A stretch of 64,000 nucleotides of DNA from Streptomyces sp. SID8352 (GCF_009862265.1 NZ_WWGX01000089.1:1-64000), one strand, 5' to 3'. Shown: positions 32,553-42,256, numbered from the stretch's first letter. Notes: generated by a model not told the origin, from the sequence alone. Made by a program: numbers and translations.

Positions 32553-34813
32553 CCAGTCAAATCCTCGTGCCAGGAAGGAGGTTGTTCGACGCCGCGGCGG
32601 TGGCCGCGGACGAAGGTGTAGCCATTGGGAAGGGTCGTTTCGACTCCGGCTCCGAGCATCTCGACGCGCCACCTCGCATAGCTGCTCCGCGCGTCGGCAC
32701 TTGGTTGCTGCCCCGGAGGTAGCTTACGGAGTCCGGGGGGCACGTAGTGTGCTTTCACACGACTTCGCATCGCTTGCTGCTCAAGCGTGATCGGCAGCCT
32801 TCCTCTCGCGGAGGCTGCGTCCGCAGGCCACCAAGTGAACAAATCCGGTTCACCCGGGACTCCTTCACGTTCCAGTAGCCCCTGGGCTGCTAGGTCCTCA
32901 CAGCTGTGGATCACCGTCCATAGCAGTGCGGGCGGAACGGGGCCAGGGCCGAACAGCACGGCACTGAGCCGATGCCCCTGTATGGAACGGGTGTCGAACA
33001 TGCCCGGTGTGCCGTACTGGCGGAGCGCCGCGACGATGAGGGAGCACAGGCTGTCGACCGCCGACGCACAACCCGAACGCGATGCCCTTGGAGGAACGGA
33101 GGGCCGCCGTCCGGGCTCAGAGGGGGGCAACCCGAGATGACGCCGCAGCGCCTCCAAGTCGCAGTCCCAGAGGAACGGACCGTCGTCCCCGAATTGGAGC
33201 GGCTCTTCCAGCAGGGTCGTGACGGCGTGCACGCGACGTCCGCCGCGCGGAACGGTGACGGTCAGCCTGATGCCGGGGTAGAACGACCAAGGCCAGTCGA
33301 CACCGGTCAACATCGTTTCCTCAACGGCGGATTCCTGTGGAACTCGCGGGTAGTCCAGATCGCCATCGTGGTGGAGTTCGATGACGGCGGAACCGTCCGC
33401 CAGTCCCTCACGGATGGACGCGGGCAACGGAAGCGCGCCCCGGTCGATATCGCGGGGCAGCAGACAGCAAGTGTAGACGGCGAGATGGTCATCGAGGTGT
33501 TCGATGACTGGCACGGACTCGCCAGGGCGGATCTCCTCCGTCAAGAGAGGCGCCTCGGTGTCGTCCAGCGGGACGAGAACTTCTCCAACAGACTCTTCCC
33601 TGGCTGGGACCCCGCCCGGGGGCAGTGGTACGGCGTGGAAGTATCCAGTGTGTTCACCGTGCCCGATCCCCAGGGCTGTCAGCGGGTCCGCGCCATTGAC
33701 GTACCAGGGAAGAGGAGGCTGCTGGGCCCGCCAGACTCCCCCCTGCTGCCACAGGTCGTCGACGCGTAGATCGATTTGTCCCTTCGGCTCGGTCACCTGC
33801 CCCGCGATCGCGAGGTTGAGGGTCGCGAGGGAAGCCAGCGCGGTCGGCCCCTCGGTGAGGTACCGCGCTCCGGCCGCGTCGCAAGCGGCACGCAGCAGAG
33901 GCCAGACCGCGGTGTAGCACGGCGCACCGTTGCGGGGGCGGCGCACCCGGTGCACGACTTCGTCGATCACCGGGCCGGGCAGACTGCCCGTGCTGCATCC
34001 GGCGACAGCATACGGCCCCCACAGCCTCGAGTCGGGCATCCGGCGGAGCAGATCGGCGACCGTGCCGAAGCTCGCGGTCAGCGCGCGGGCCAGTAGGTCG
34101 GCGTCGTGGGGGTCGTCCAGGAGCCCGCCGAGTGGACCGGTGGCCAGCAGCGGGCGGGCATCGGTGAGCAGATACCTCTGGTAGTAGGCCACGTCTTCGA
34201 GGAGCGCAAGGTCCTGTGCCGGATACAAACCCGTCGAAGCGACGTGACCACGCTCGTCCAGGAGTCCGGACCGGTGCAGTCTGGCGATCTCCTTGACCTC
34301 GACCGGGGAGGGCGGGCCGAAGGCCGTGATGTCCACGACCAATGCTTCCTCACGACCCCAGACGCCGTCCGGACGGAGGGAGCCGGCGCGATCGCCCGAA
34401 CGGGCGGCGGGGAGCCAGCCGTCGTCATCGCACTCCGAGGAGAGACCAAACTTGCCCACGGCCTCCGCCCATAGCCAGCGTGTGCCGCGTTCGATGCGGA
34501 GGAACGCACCAGTCGGCACGGCGGGCCGGGCCCCGTCCCGAGCGGGGCGGACCACATGGAAGTGCTGCGGATCCAACAGCGCCGAATGGTAGGCACCGAG
34601 GGCGACGTCAAAGCCGAAGTGCAACGCGTTCCAGGCGCAGGCGAGGTGCAGCACCCCACCACGCGCCATCATCACCTGTCTGAGATACCGGTCGGTGCGG
34701 AGCACGTCCGCAGCGTCCATCCGGTCCACGCCTAGCAGCATTTCCGGCAGGAACAGTGGCTCGTCGTCGAAAGGTACCCAAGCGGGTGGTTCTGTAGGCG
34801 GCGGCACGCTCAC
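32543..34813 (-). CDS. Island gene 2: 756-aa protein of unknown function
   Basis: I do not recognise this 756-residue protein. It starts with GTG at 34813, overlapping the helicase stop (GTGA), and ends inside the ATPase gene start, so it is the middle of a coupled operon. It has no signal peptide or membrane segment. The N-terminal half is mixed alpha/beta, with VVDITAFGPPSPVEVKE (about 159-175). That segment could be the D...ExK core of a PD-(D/E)XK nuclease, but the match is weak. The C-terminal part contains a possible winged helix (LLWTVIHSCEDLAAQGLLER) and a basic end (NGYTFVRGHRRG). Base composition is slightly less GC-rich than the chromosome. It is probably a structural or nuclease subunit; not certain. 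Confidence 0.75.
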   Translation of the reverse strand: MSVPPPTEPPAWVPFDDEPLFLPEMLLGVDRMDAADVLRTDRYLRQVMMARGGVLHLACAWNALHFGFDVALGAYHSALLDPQHFHVVRPARDGARPAVPTGAFLRIERGTRWLWAEAVGKFGLSSECDDDGWLPAARSGDRAGSLRPDGVWGREEALVVDITAFGPPSPVEVKEIARLHRSGLLDERGHVASTGLYPAQDLALLEDVAYYQRYLLTDARPLLATGPLGGLLDDPHDADLLARALTASFGTVADLLRRMPDSRLWGPYAVAGCSTGSLPGPVIDEVVHRVRRPRNGAPCYTAVWPLLRAACDAAGARYLTEGPTALASLATLNLAIAGQVTEPKGQIDLRVDDLWQQGGVWRAQQPPLPWYVNGADPLTALGIGHGEHTGYFHAVPLPPGGVPAREESVGEVLVPLDDTEAPLLTEEIRPGESVPVIEHLDDHLAVYTCCLLPRDIDRGALPLPASIREGLADGSAVIELHHDGDLDYPRVPQESAVEETMLTGVDWPWSFYPGIRLTVTVPRGGRRVHAVTTLLEEPLQFGDDGPFLWDCDLEALRRHLGLPPSEPGRRPSVPPRASRSGCASAVDSLCSLIVAALRQYGTPGMFDTRSIQGHRLSAVLFGPGPVPPALLWTVIHSCEDLAAQGLLEREGVPGEPDLFTWWPADAASARGRLPITLEQQAMRSRVKAHYVPPGLRKLPPGQQPSADARSSYARWRVEMLGAGVETTLPNGYTFVRGHRRGVEQPPSWHEDLTGCS

Positions 34814-37800
34814 GCCTCCCTCCGAGGACGTTCGACGTAGCGGCGCAACCGCCAGAGGATCCCGTCCTCAGTGGACAGCGCTCGGGCGTCCGCGTCGAGG
34901 CGCCGTAGAGCCGCGGTCACGTCGGTGGATCTGATTCCGGGATCCACGCCACGCAACCGGTGGTACAACAAGCGCGGCCACAGCGGTCTGCGGATGCCGT
35001 CCCGGCGGGACAAGTAAGTCTCCTCCCCGCGCAGCACCTTGCAGATCATCGTCGGGGCCAGCCCTCGGTAGTTGTCCCAGAGCAGGGCGTAGACCCACTG
35101 GTCGACCGCACGGCGGTAGAGCTCGCTGTCGCGGTGCACCGTCGGCCGTGGCCGCGGGGTGTTCAGCGCACGCAGCAGCCGAGGGGAAGTCTCGGCTGAG
35201 ACGTCGGTCGCCCAGCACGTGGAGCAACGGGTCGCAGGGGTCGCGCACACATGTTCGACCCTGCCGGACGGAACGCCAGTGAAATAGGTGCCGAATGCCC
35301 CGGTCGCGCAGTCAGCGGCGTCATACCAATCACGCAAGTCTGCCAGGTCCTGGCGTGCTCGTTCCCGGGCGACGCGCATACGGACGTCGAAGACGTCCGG
35401 CAAGGGAGTTCCCTCGGTCACCCGCACCGCGGTCAGAGCGCGCCGATTCCCGGCCTGCGAGACATCGACCGTGCCCAGATCGTGCAAGGCTGCCAGTGTG
35501 GTCCACGCCGCAGCCGGGTCGGGAACCACGGCATTACTGTTCCGGAGAAGCGTGTAGATATCCACCATCTGATGCGCTCCGGGGCGTCGCTCGGCGAGCG
35601 CGGTGACAACAGTCGCGGCCGGTTGCCACTCGGGGCCGACGGACGGTCTGGCACCGGGAATCGGTGTGATCCGCACCTGCTCCGGGAAATCACCCAGGTC
35701 GGTCAGTGCGTCCAAGGAGGCCAGGACGGCCAGCGCGCGCACCACGGAGGTGCGGTACGTGTCCCAAACAGCGGCCTGTCGTGACTGTTGGCCGGAGAGC
35801 ATCCCTTCCTGAAGATCGGCGGCCATGCAGTCGGCCGCGATCCGCTCGGCGTCGAGGACACCGGACGCACCCGCCCTCAGTACAGAGCGGCCCAGTCTGC
35901 GCAGCACATCACGGGAAGGGCCCTGCGCCGCCAACCAGGCCACGGTTCTCAGACCACGGCCCGTGCCGAGCGCCAAGCCCGCCGAGGGAGCGTCGACCTC
36001 GTGCTGTTCCCGCCCGGCCTGGTCCCGGCCAGCGCGTCCGAGCTGCTGGTAGAGGGCCGACAGATCCGTGGGCGGTGAGACCACAAACACGCAGCGGATA
36101 TCCCGACGGTTCACCCCGAGACCGAACGCGCTGGTCGCGACGATCAGCAACGGCGCAAAGCCTTCCTCGCCCCGGCCCGGTGCCTCCCTGAACTCCATGA
36201 GCACCGCAGCCTTCTCCACCTCTGACAACCGTCCGTGGAAGCGCCGTACGCGTTGGCTTCCCTGCACGGCGAACTCACGCAGATGGGCGTAGAGCGCCTC
36301 GACCTCCTTCACTGTCAGGCAGTAGAAGATCGCGTGGTCCTCGCACGCCTCGGCGACGCGCTCGGCGAGACCGGCGATCGCCTGGGGACCACCCGCCCGC
36401 ATGGCCCTTCGGTAGACCGCAAGTTCAGGCCGGAGCGGCGACGCCTGTACCGTAACCAGGGCCTCGCCGTCCGCCGCGGTGGCCTCCAGACCGAACAGCC
36501 CCTGCCTCAGTCCCTCCCGCACTTCCCTGTTCGCCGTCGCGGTCACCGCCGTCACTCTCACCCCGAACCGCTCCCTCAGCTCCCCCAGCAACAGCTCCGC
36601 CCGGCGGAAACTGGGCCGGAAGTCATCACCCCACTGGACGAACGTGTGGGCCTCGTCCACCGCGATCCGCTCCAGCACACCGGTGCGGGCGGCTTCCCGC
36701 AGGAGATCCGCGAAACGGCGGTCCATGAGCCGTTCCGGGGAGACGTACACCAGTTTGATGCCGTGCTGACGCGTTCCGCGGAGCTGCTCGGCGACCTCGG
36801 TTTTGCCACCACGGCTGTTGGACTCCGCCATGGGCCCGACCAGCGCCCGCACAGCGCCCCCGACCGCTGACGAAAGCTCCAGTGCCTGATCAGCCATCAA
36901 CGCCACCAGCGGCGAGACCACCACGGTCACCCCCGGGAGCACCAGGGCCGGTAGTTGGAAGGTGTACGACTTCCCGAACCCCGTGGGCAGTAGAGCGAGC
37001 ACGTCCTGGTCACCGCCCACCGCACGCACCACGGCCCGTTGCTCGGGTTTCAGGGCCAGCGGACCATCAGAGAAGCGCAGATGTCCGGCGATCACTTCGC
37101 ACCGCTCGACCAGCAGCGCCGCTAGCGTTCCGGCCTCGCGAGCCCTGGAGACCTCCTGGGCACTGAGTCCGGCCTGGCGGATCTTGCGTGTGGCGGGCAG
37201 CACTGTGTGCTCCTCCAGCGCCTCCGGTGTGCACAACTCACGAGCGCGCGTCCCGGCAAGACGGCCCTGCTCGGCGAGGAACCGCCAGATGATCTCCCAA
37301 CCCTCTGCCATAGTGACGACGTTCCCGCCCGCAGCCTCATCGGTGAGCGGGTCCTTCCTGAGCAGCCCCGGATCCAGCGACTCCAGGAAGACCTTGCGGT
37401 AGGCCCGGCGCAGCGTGGTCGTACCGGCGAGCTTGCGGTCACTGATGATCACAACGCCCCGGTGGTCAGTCGAGCGCAGCAGCCGTCCCACTGCTTGACG
37501 CAGGTCCATCGCCGCCAACGGCAGGTAGTACTCAAGCGTTGCCACGGTCTCGGGATCAGCCGCCCCTGCCGCTCTCGCCCGCTCCGCGGCCGCTGCGCGG
37601 CGGGCTGCGATGACCGGGTCCATGAAGGGGGCAAACGGCAGTTTGTTGATCCACACCATGCCCAGTCGACGGGCGGGGAAGTCGACACCCTGCCACATAC
37701 CGCGCGTGGCGACGCAGAAGCCCCCGGCATCACGGAACTCCCTCGCCGCACGCGCGTTGCCCAGCAGTGGGGCCACAGCCACTGGCAGCACTCTCCCGTC

Positions 37801-40701
37801 CGTGGCAAGCCGCTCCAGCAGCTTCTCCGAGACGGCCTCCGCGGCCGCCGTGGAGGTCGTCAGGGTCAGCGCGCCGTACTCGAAGGCGCCGTGTCGTTCC
37901 CGGACGGCTTCCCGCGCGTATCCCGCCAACTGGTGTGCGACCGTACGACAGGCTGCCTGTGGGTGCTCGGCCCAGCTGGGGAAGTCCGCGAAGCACAGCA
38001 GACGGGCCTGCCGGGAAGCGTCGAACGGGCTGGAAAGCGCGTGCGCGTCCACTTCGCCGCCCAGCCCCAGACGCTGCCGCATGAAGGTCCACGCCCCCGC
38101 CACCTGGAGTGTCGCCGATACGTAGAAAATCCGACCGAAACCCTTGCGAACCCGGTGCCACTGCGGATCGGCACTCAGTTCGATCGGCGCTGAGGAGACC
38201 GAGAAGGGATAGCGGCGTGCCGCTACCGCAGCGGTCACGTCCCCGCCTTCGCTGGCGAAAACCACCCGGTTCGGCAAGCCCGTTTCCGCGGTCAACCCGG
38301 GCAGGGCTTGTGGCGGCGGTCCGTCCGCCGCATCCGGTGCGCTCTCGGGCGGTTCCTCGTAGCCTTCCGGTTCGTCGCTGTCATCGGCGCCCGCTTCATC
38401 CGCCGCGTCCACGGTGTCCATAGGCTCCGGGGCAGCTCCCAGTACCTCCCGGGCATCCGCCACTACTGTCGTGGCCTCCTGGCCCAGCAGTCCCATACGC
38501 GAAGTGAGCAGAGCGATTCGTTCGCGTTCCCACCACGGGGCCTGCCGTACCTCCGGTAATCCCGTCAGCCGTGCCAACTCCCGACCGGCCGCCTGCGCCC
38601 AGCCGCCCAGCTGCTCAAGACGCCCCAGCAGCTGGCGTGCACCGGCCACCACGGCCAGTCCCCCGTGGGGGCTCGCCAAGGTCGCCTCCCGGCGTCCCGG
38701 CTCTCCTCCCACCGCGTCGAACACCCCTTGCGCCGCCCGGGGCATCGCCTCGGTCTCCAGCAACCGCTGTCCCTCTCCCAGCAGCCTGGACAACTCCGAA
38801 AGATCGGCACGCCGAAAGTCCCGAGCCCATCGTTCCATGTCCGCGAATAAGTTCTCCACCACGCGGATGTCTACCTGTGCCATCGACGCCATGGTCACCG
38901 CCTGTTCCAGCGCGTGCGCCTCATCGGCCACCAACAGGGTCGACCGGTCGAAGGCTGCGCACTGCGTCTGGAGCAGGGCGTGGTTCGCGATCACCAGTCT
39001 GTGCCCCGCGACGGACTCGCCCACGGAGTCCGTCCACAGCGCGAGCGGTGAGTCCGAACCACGGCGGTAGTCCTCCGTCTCCTGGCTCACGCTCGCCAGC
39101 CATAGCGGAAGTACCGCGCCGGACGACGCCTGTGCGTACTCGGCCACGAAAGCAGGCAGATCCTGTGCGTCCACGCTGCGCGCCGACCACGTCTGCGCGC
39201 GCCCCCGGGCCGTCACCAACCTGCGTACAAACCAGATCAGGACCTCGCGGAAGACCACGTCATCGACGAAGCGGGTCCGCCGGGCCCGGCCTCCACCCGC
39301 CGCTGCGGCCGCGTCCACCAACCCGGCCACCAGAGACCGCAACGACACACGGTTGCGCTGGCCCTTCACCACATCGGCCAATGACTCCAGACCCGGCGTC
39401 ACCCGGGCCAGCGCGACCACGTCCCCCGCCAGTTGTCCCTGCAGCTGACGGGTGAACGTGGAGACGACCACCCGCCGGCCGGGGTCGGCCGTGAGCCAGT
39501 CCAAAGCCACCGCGAGCACCGCCAGGCTCTTGCCGGTACCCGTGGGAGCCTCACACAACCCGTCCCGACCGGCATCGATCCGATCGCCGAGCCAGCGTGC
39601 CATCTCCTGCTGCGCCGGACGCCGCTCCACTTCCCCACCCCCGGCGACGGCCAACGCGAGCCGATACGGATCCGTCCGCCCATCAGGGCCCAGCAGATGG
39701 TCCGGAAGGGCGAGCGCGGCCAGTCCCGGCTTTTCTCCGTCCAGCGGGCGAACCGGTTCTCCCCATTCACGCAGCTCTTCCGCCAGCAGCTCCGCGACGC
39801 TCTCGTCGTCGACGAGTCCACCCGGTTTCCGGTCCGCCAAGGACGCCACCAAGGACCACGCGGCGGATCCTGCTCCCACGGACGTCACCAGTCGCCACCA
39901 GGGATCGGACCAGCCGCCCGCCTCCTCCGCCACCGCCTTCACCACCAGTGCGGTCACCCGGGCGTCAACCAGGGCGTCATGCAGCGAGTCGGTCCGCACC
40001 CCCACTCCCACGGACGAGGCCACGTCTCCCAGCCGGTAGGATTCCAACCACGGCCACACAGCCTGCGTCAGGTACAAAGCGTCCATCCGCTGGACCCCGT
40101 CGACAACAGGGACCCTCGCCCGCGAGCACTCTTCGTCCAGCCACTTGAAGTCCGCGACCGTCCCGTTGAACGCCACCAGCATGTCCGCGTCTCCGAACCA
40201 CTCCCGGAATTCGCCCAAGACATCCGCTACAGAACGGGCTTGACGCCTGTACTGCGCCAAGGAGTTCTTCCCACGGATGAGTGTCTCCCACTCCAGATCC
40301 GGGAGCCGTAGCCAGCTATCGAACTCTGGCGCTTCAGTCACCCATCCTTCATCAGCGGACAGCCGTGCTGCACCGATCTGGTAGATCCGCCTTTCCCCAC
40401 CCGGATGCCGAGCGCTGACACGAACTGCGGCCTCGACGTCGAAGACCACCGCCCGCAGCGGCCCCGGTCGGCGCTGGTCTCCTTCTTCCAGGCCGCCCGG
40501 TTCGACCTCCCCGCACGCCTCAACCATCCCCTGGCGCGTCCTCACGACTCCCAGATGCTCAGCCTTGCGGACCAACCGCATCAGACGTTGTGGACTCGCC
40601 CCGGGCCAGAACTCGCGGACAGCCCGCAACAGGGCCTCCGAGTCCATGGCACCACGTTCCCGCAACAACTCAGCCAACCGGTGGACCAACTCATCCAACA
40701 C
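34810..40701 (-). CDS. Island gene 1: DEDDh exonuclease - DinG-like helicase - RecQ-like helicase fusion, 1963 aa
   Basis: One uninterrupted 1963-residue chain carries four parts. Residues 1-60: winged-helix-like domain. Residues about 83-255: DEDDh 3'-5' exonuclease with D88/E90 (VVFDVEA), D184 (FNGTVADF) and H241/D246 (HDALVDAR). Residues about 360-1110: XPD/DinG-type SF2 helicase with EAPTGTGKS, VADEAH (593-596), WQGVDFPA and QAVGRLLRS. Residues about 1210-1830: RecQ-type SF2 helicase with LLPTGFGKS, VDEAHTFVQWGDDFRP, FGLGVNRRDI and QQLGRAGRD, ending in a four-cysteine zinc-like cluster (about 1798-1829). The start is GTG at 40701 with AGGGGG upstream; it is the first gene of the operon. 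Probably DNA unwinding and degradation; an anti-phage role is inferred. Confidence 0.88.
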   Translation of the reverse strand: MLDELVHRLAELLRERGAMDSEALLRAVREFWPGASPQRLMRLVRKAEHLGVVRTRQGMVEACGEVEPGGLEEGDQRRPGPLRAVVFDVEAAVRVSARHPGGERRIYQIGAARLSADEGWVTEAPEFDSWLRLPDLEWETLIRGKNSLAQYRRQARSVADVLGEFREWFGDADMLVAFNGTVADFKWLDEECSRARVPVVDGVQRMDALYLTQAVWPWLESYRLGDVASSVGVGVRTDSLHDALVDARVTALVVKAVAEEAGGWSDPWWRLVTSVGAGSAAWSLVASLADRKPGGLVDDESVAELLAEELREWGEPVRPLDGEKPGLAALALPDHLLGPDGRTDPYRLALAVAGGGEVERRPAQQEMARWLGDRIDAGRDGLCEAPTGTGKSLAVLAVALDWLTADPGRRVVVSTFTRQLQGQLAGDVVALARVTPGLESLADVVKGQRNRVSLRSLVAGLVDAAAAAGGGRARRTRFVDDVVFREVLIWFVRRLVTARGRAQTWSARSVDAQDLPAFVAEYAQASSGAVLPLWLASVSQETEDYRRGSDSPLALWTDSVGESVAGHRLVIANHALLQTQCAAFDRSTLLVADEAHALEQAVTMASMAQVDIRVVENLFADMERWARDFRRADLSELSRLLGEGQRLLETEAMPRAAQGVFDAVGGEPGRREATLASPHGGLAVVAGARQLLGRLEQLGGWAQAAGRELARLTGLPEVRQAPWWERERIALLTSRMGLLGQEATTVVADAREVLGAAPEPMDTVDAADEAGADDSDEPEGYEEPPESAPDAADGPPPQALPGLTAETGLPNRVVFASEGGDVTAAVAARRYPFSVSSAPIELSADPQWHRVRKGFGRIFYVSATLQVAGAWTFMRQRLGLGGEVDAHALSSPFDASRQARLLCFADFPSWAEHPQAACRTVAHQLAGYAREAVRERHGAFEYGALTLTTSTAAAEAVSEKLLERLATDGRVLPVAVAPLLGNARAAREFRDAGGFCVATRGMWQGVDFPARRLGMVWINKLPFAPFMDPVIAARRAAAAERARAAGAADPETVATLEYYLPLAAMDLRQAVGRLLRSTDHRGVVIISDRKLAGTTTLRRAYRKVFLESLDPGLLRKDPLTDEAAGGNVVTMAEGWEIIWRFLAEQGRLAGTRARELCTPEALEEHTVLPATRKIRQAGLSAQEVSRAREAGTLAALLVERCEVIAGHLRFSDGPLALKPEQRAVVRAVGGDQDVLALLPTGFGKSYTFQLPALVLPGVTVVVSPLVALMADQALELSSAVGGAVRALVGPMAESNSRGGKTEVAEQLRGTRQHGIKLVYVSPERLMDRRFADLLREAARTGVLERIAVDEAHTFVQWGDDFRPSFRRAELLLGELRERFGVRVTAVTATANREVREGLRQGLFGLEATAADGEALVTVQASPLRPELAVYRRAMRAGGPQAIAGLAERVAEACEDHAIFYCLTVKEVEALYAHLREFAVQGSQRVRRFHGRLSEVEKAAVLMEFREAPGRGEEGFAPLLIVATSAFGLGVNRRDIRCVFVVSPPTDLSALYQQLGRAGRDQAGREQHEVDAPSAGLALGTGRGLRTVAWLAAQGPSRDVLRRLGRSVLRAGASGVLDAERIAADCMAADLQEGMLSGQQSRQAAVWDTYRTSVVRALAVLASLDALTDLGDFPEQVRITPIPGARPSVGPEWQPAATVVTALAERRPGAHQMVDIYTLLRNSNAVVPDPAAAWTTLAALHDLGTVDVSQAGNRRALTAVRVTEGTPLPDVFDVRMRVARERARQDLADLRDWYDAADCATGAFGTYFTGVPSGRVEHVCATPATRCSTCWATDVSAETSPRLLRALNTPRPRPTVHRDSELYRRAVDQWVYALLWDNYRGLAPTMICKVLRGEETYLSRRDGIRRPLWPRLLYHRLRGVDPGIRSTDVTAALRRLDADARALSTEDGILWRLRRYVERPRREA

Positions 40702-40922
40702 CCGGAGCCCCCTAGCACTTGCCGAGCGTCAAGTCGATCATATTTGTGTCGAGTCGACCATCGATTCGCGGAGATCCTCCCCCATCTGGTTAGGACAACC
40801 GCCCCCTCTCGGTAGCCGGATAGGCACCACGGGGTCGGGGCCAGGCGTTCTTCCCGTGGGACAGATCCCAGGACGACGGGCACGACCGGTGCAAGAGCGG
40901 CAACGGGACCCGCCTGATCACG
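40702..40922. other. Upstream region of the island operon
   Basis: This stretch between the operon start and the IS3 remnant should hold the operon promoter. It includes an AT-richer patch (TATGAT read on the minus strand near 40740) and overlapping GTCGAC/TCGAC inverted motifs around 40730-40765 that may be an operator. No -35 partner is convincing. Confidence 0.35.
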
Positions 40923-40961
40923 TGAGCTGTCCCAGGTTTCGTAGAGCCCGGTGATCTTGTA

Positions 40962-41847
40962 TCAGGCGGACTGCGGGGCGGCTTCCTGTTGTCGCCACCA
41001 TTCGCGTTCGCACCCGGCGGGCGGTACGTAGTCGAGGGCGAAATGGAGCCGTTCTTCCTTGTACCAGGTGACCCACTGGAAGATCGCCCGTTCGACCCGG
41101 TCGAAGCCGGTCCAGGAGCCTTGCATCTCGAACAGTTCGGCCTTGAAGGTGCCGTACAGCGCCTCGGCCATCGCGTTGTCATACGAGTCCGCGACCGAGC
41201 CGACAGACACGGCGGCCCCGATCTCGGCGAGCCGGTCGGTGTACCGAATCGACACGTACTGGGCGATTTCAACCGGTCGCTGTTATGAGGCCGGAGTCAT
41301 TCTTGACCCGCCACCTCCACAGTGCCATCTCCAATGCGTCCAGCGGCAGTTCTGCCCGCATGCGGTTCGCGACCTGCCAGCCGACGATCATCCGTGAGTA
41401 CACGTCCAGGACGAACGCCGCATATGCCCAGCCGGACCAGGTGCGGACATACGTTATGCCCGCCACCCACAGCTGGCCCGGCCGGCTTGCGGTGAAGGCG
41501 CAGTCGACCAGGTCCGGCGGCCGGGGTGCCGAGGGCTCCGGGACCGTGGTGCGGCGGCGTCGGCCACGGATGACGCCCTCCAGGCCCAGCCCGGCCATCA
41601 GGCGCTCGACCGTGCAGCGGGCCACGACGACGCCTTCGCGCCGAAGCGCGCGGGTGATCCGGCGGGCGCCGTAGGTGCTGCCCGACTCCGTGTGGATCAC
41701 CTCGATCAGCAGCATGAGCGTCTCGTCGCGGAGCCGGCGGGCCGACGTCGGCCGCTTCCTGCGGGCGAAGTACGTCGACGGCGGCAGCTCGAGAACCCGG
41801 CAGACGGGATCGACCCCGAGACCCTCCTGGCGCAGGTGGTCCATCAC
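40962..41847 (-). pseudogene. IS3 orfB (transposase), frameshifted
   Basis: The first part (41847 to about 41270) encodes the HTH_21-like and rve integrase-core beginning: STYGARRITRALRREGVVVA, then GQLWVAGITYVRTWSGWAYA with the first Asp region changed. It breaks off at NDSGLITATG. The second part (about 41255-40962) continues in another frame with VSIRYTDRLAEIGAAVSVGS, DNAMAEALYGTFKAEL and WYKEERLH. The break removes the normal HSDRGxQY motif with the second catalytic Asp. The protein is dead. Confidence 0.8.
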
Positions 41848-42157
41848 CCGCTCGGCCTCGCCCGGGGGCGGTCGATCTCCTGGGCAAAAAACACCGACGC
41901 AGCCTTGAGGATCTCGATCTCATTCGCCCGCCTCAACTCGGCATTCCCCCTGCGAAGTTTCCTGAGCCCGTCCTGCCCGGCGGAGGCCAGCCGGTCGTCG
42001 CGTTTGCCCCGGCCGACCTCGGCCTGGCGGACCCAGCCGCGCCCTCCTTGTGGATGCCGAGGTTCTTCGCAACGTGCGCGATCGGGCGGCCAGTGCTGCG
42101 GACCTCACGGATCGCGCGCTCCCGGAGTTCGTCCGGGTACTTACGTGGCGCAGGCAT
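41844..42157 (-). pseudogene. IS3 orfA, frameshifted
   Basis: It begins MPAPRKYPDELRERAIREVR at 42157, a typical IS3 orfA helix-turn-helix protein, and reads correctly to GIHKE. It then shifts frame. The expected WVRQAEVGRGKRDDRL and ELRRANEIEILKAASVFFA continue in another frame to a stop at 41844. The T-run GTGTTTTTTGCC near the 3' end is the kind of site used for programmed frameshifting into orfB. Confidence 0.75.
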
Positions 42158-42256
42158 GGTGCTCGTAGATCTCCTTCGCCAGAATCGTAAGCCTGGCATC
42201 AGGGACTCCACGAAACGCAGCGCAGCTCATGTTCGAGCCATAGCATGCATATCGCA

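Larger units (their letters stand above)
40923..42229 (-). mobile_element. Decayed IS3-family element
   Basis: Imperfect terminal inverted repeats start TGAGCTG at 40923 and end CAGCTCA at 42229. They share GTTTCGT.GAG and TGAT further in. The 1.3-kb length and orfA/orfB arrangement are those of IS3. Both ORFs are frameshifted, so it cannot transpose itself. The 3-4 bases flanking each end do not match, so either the insertion is old or one flank has been rearranged. Confidence 0.72.

Noticed and set aside
34810..40701. Assignment of the helicase fusion and its neighbours to the Dpd (7-deazapurine) system, which also contains RecQ-like and ATPase genes
   Set aside because: There is no DpdA-type transglycosylase or deazapurine synthesis gene, and the domain composition (DEDDh plus DinG plus RecQ in one chain) differs. 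Similarity searches would settle it.
40677..40760. TTGACG followed by TAGGGG as the promoter of the island operon
   Set aside because: The spacing is only 12 bases, and the TAGGGG overlaps the probable ribosome-binding site of the GTG start.
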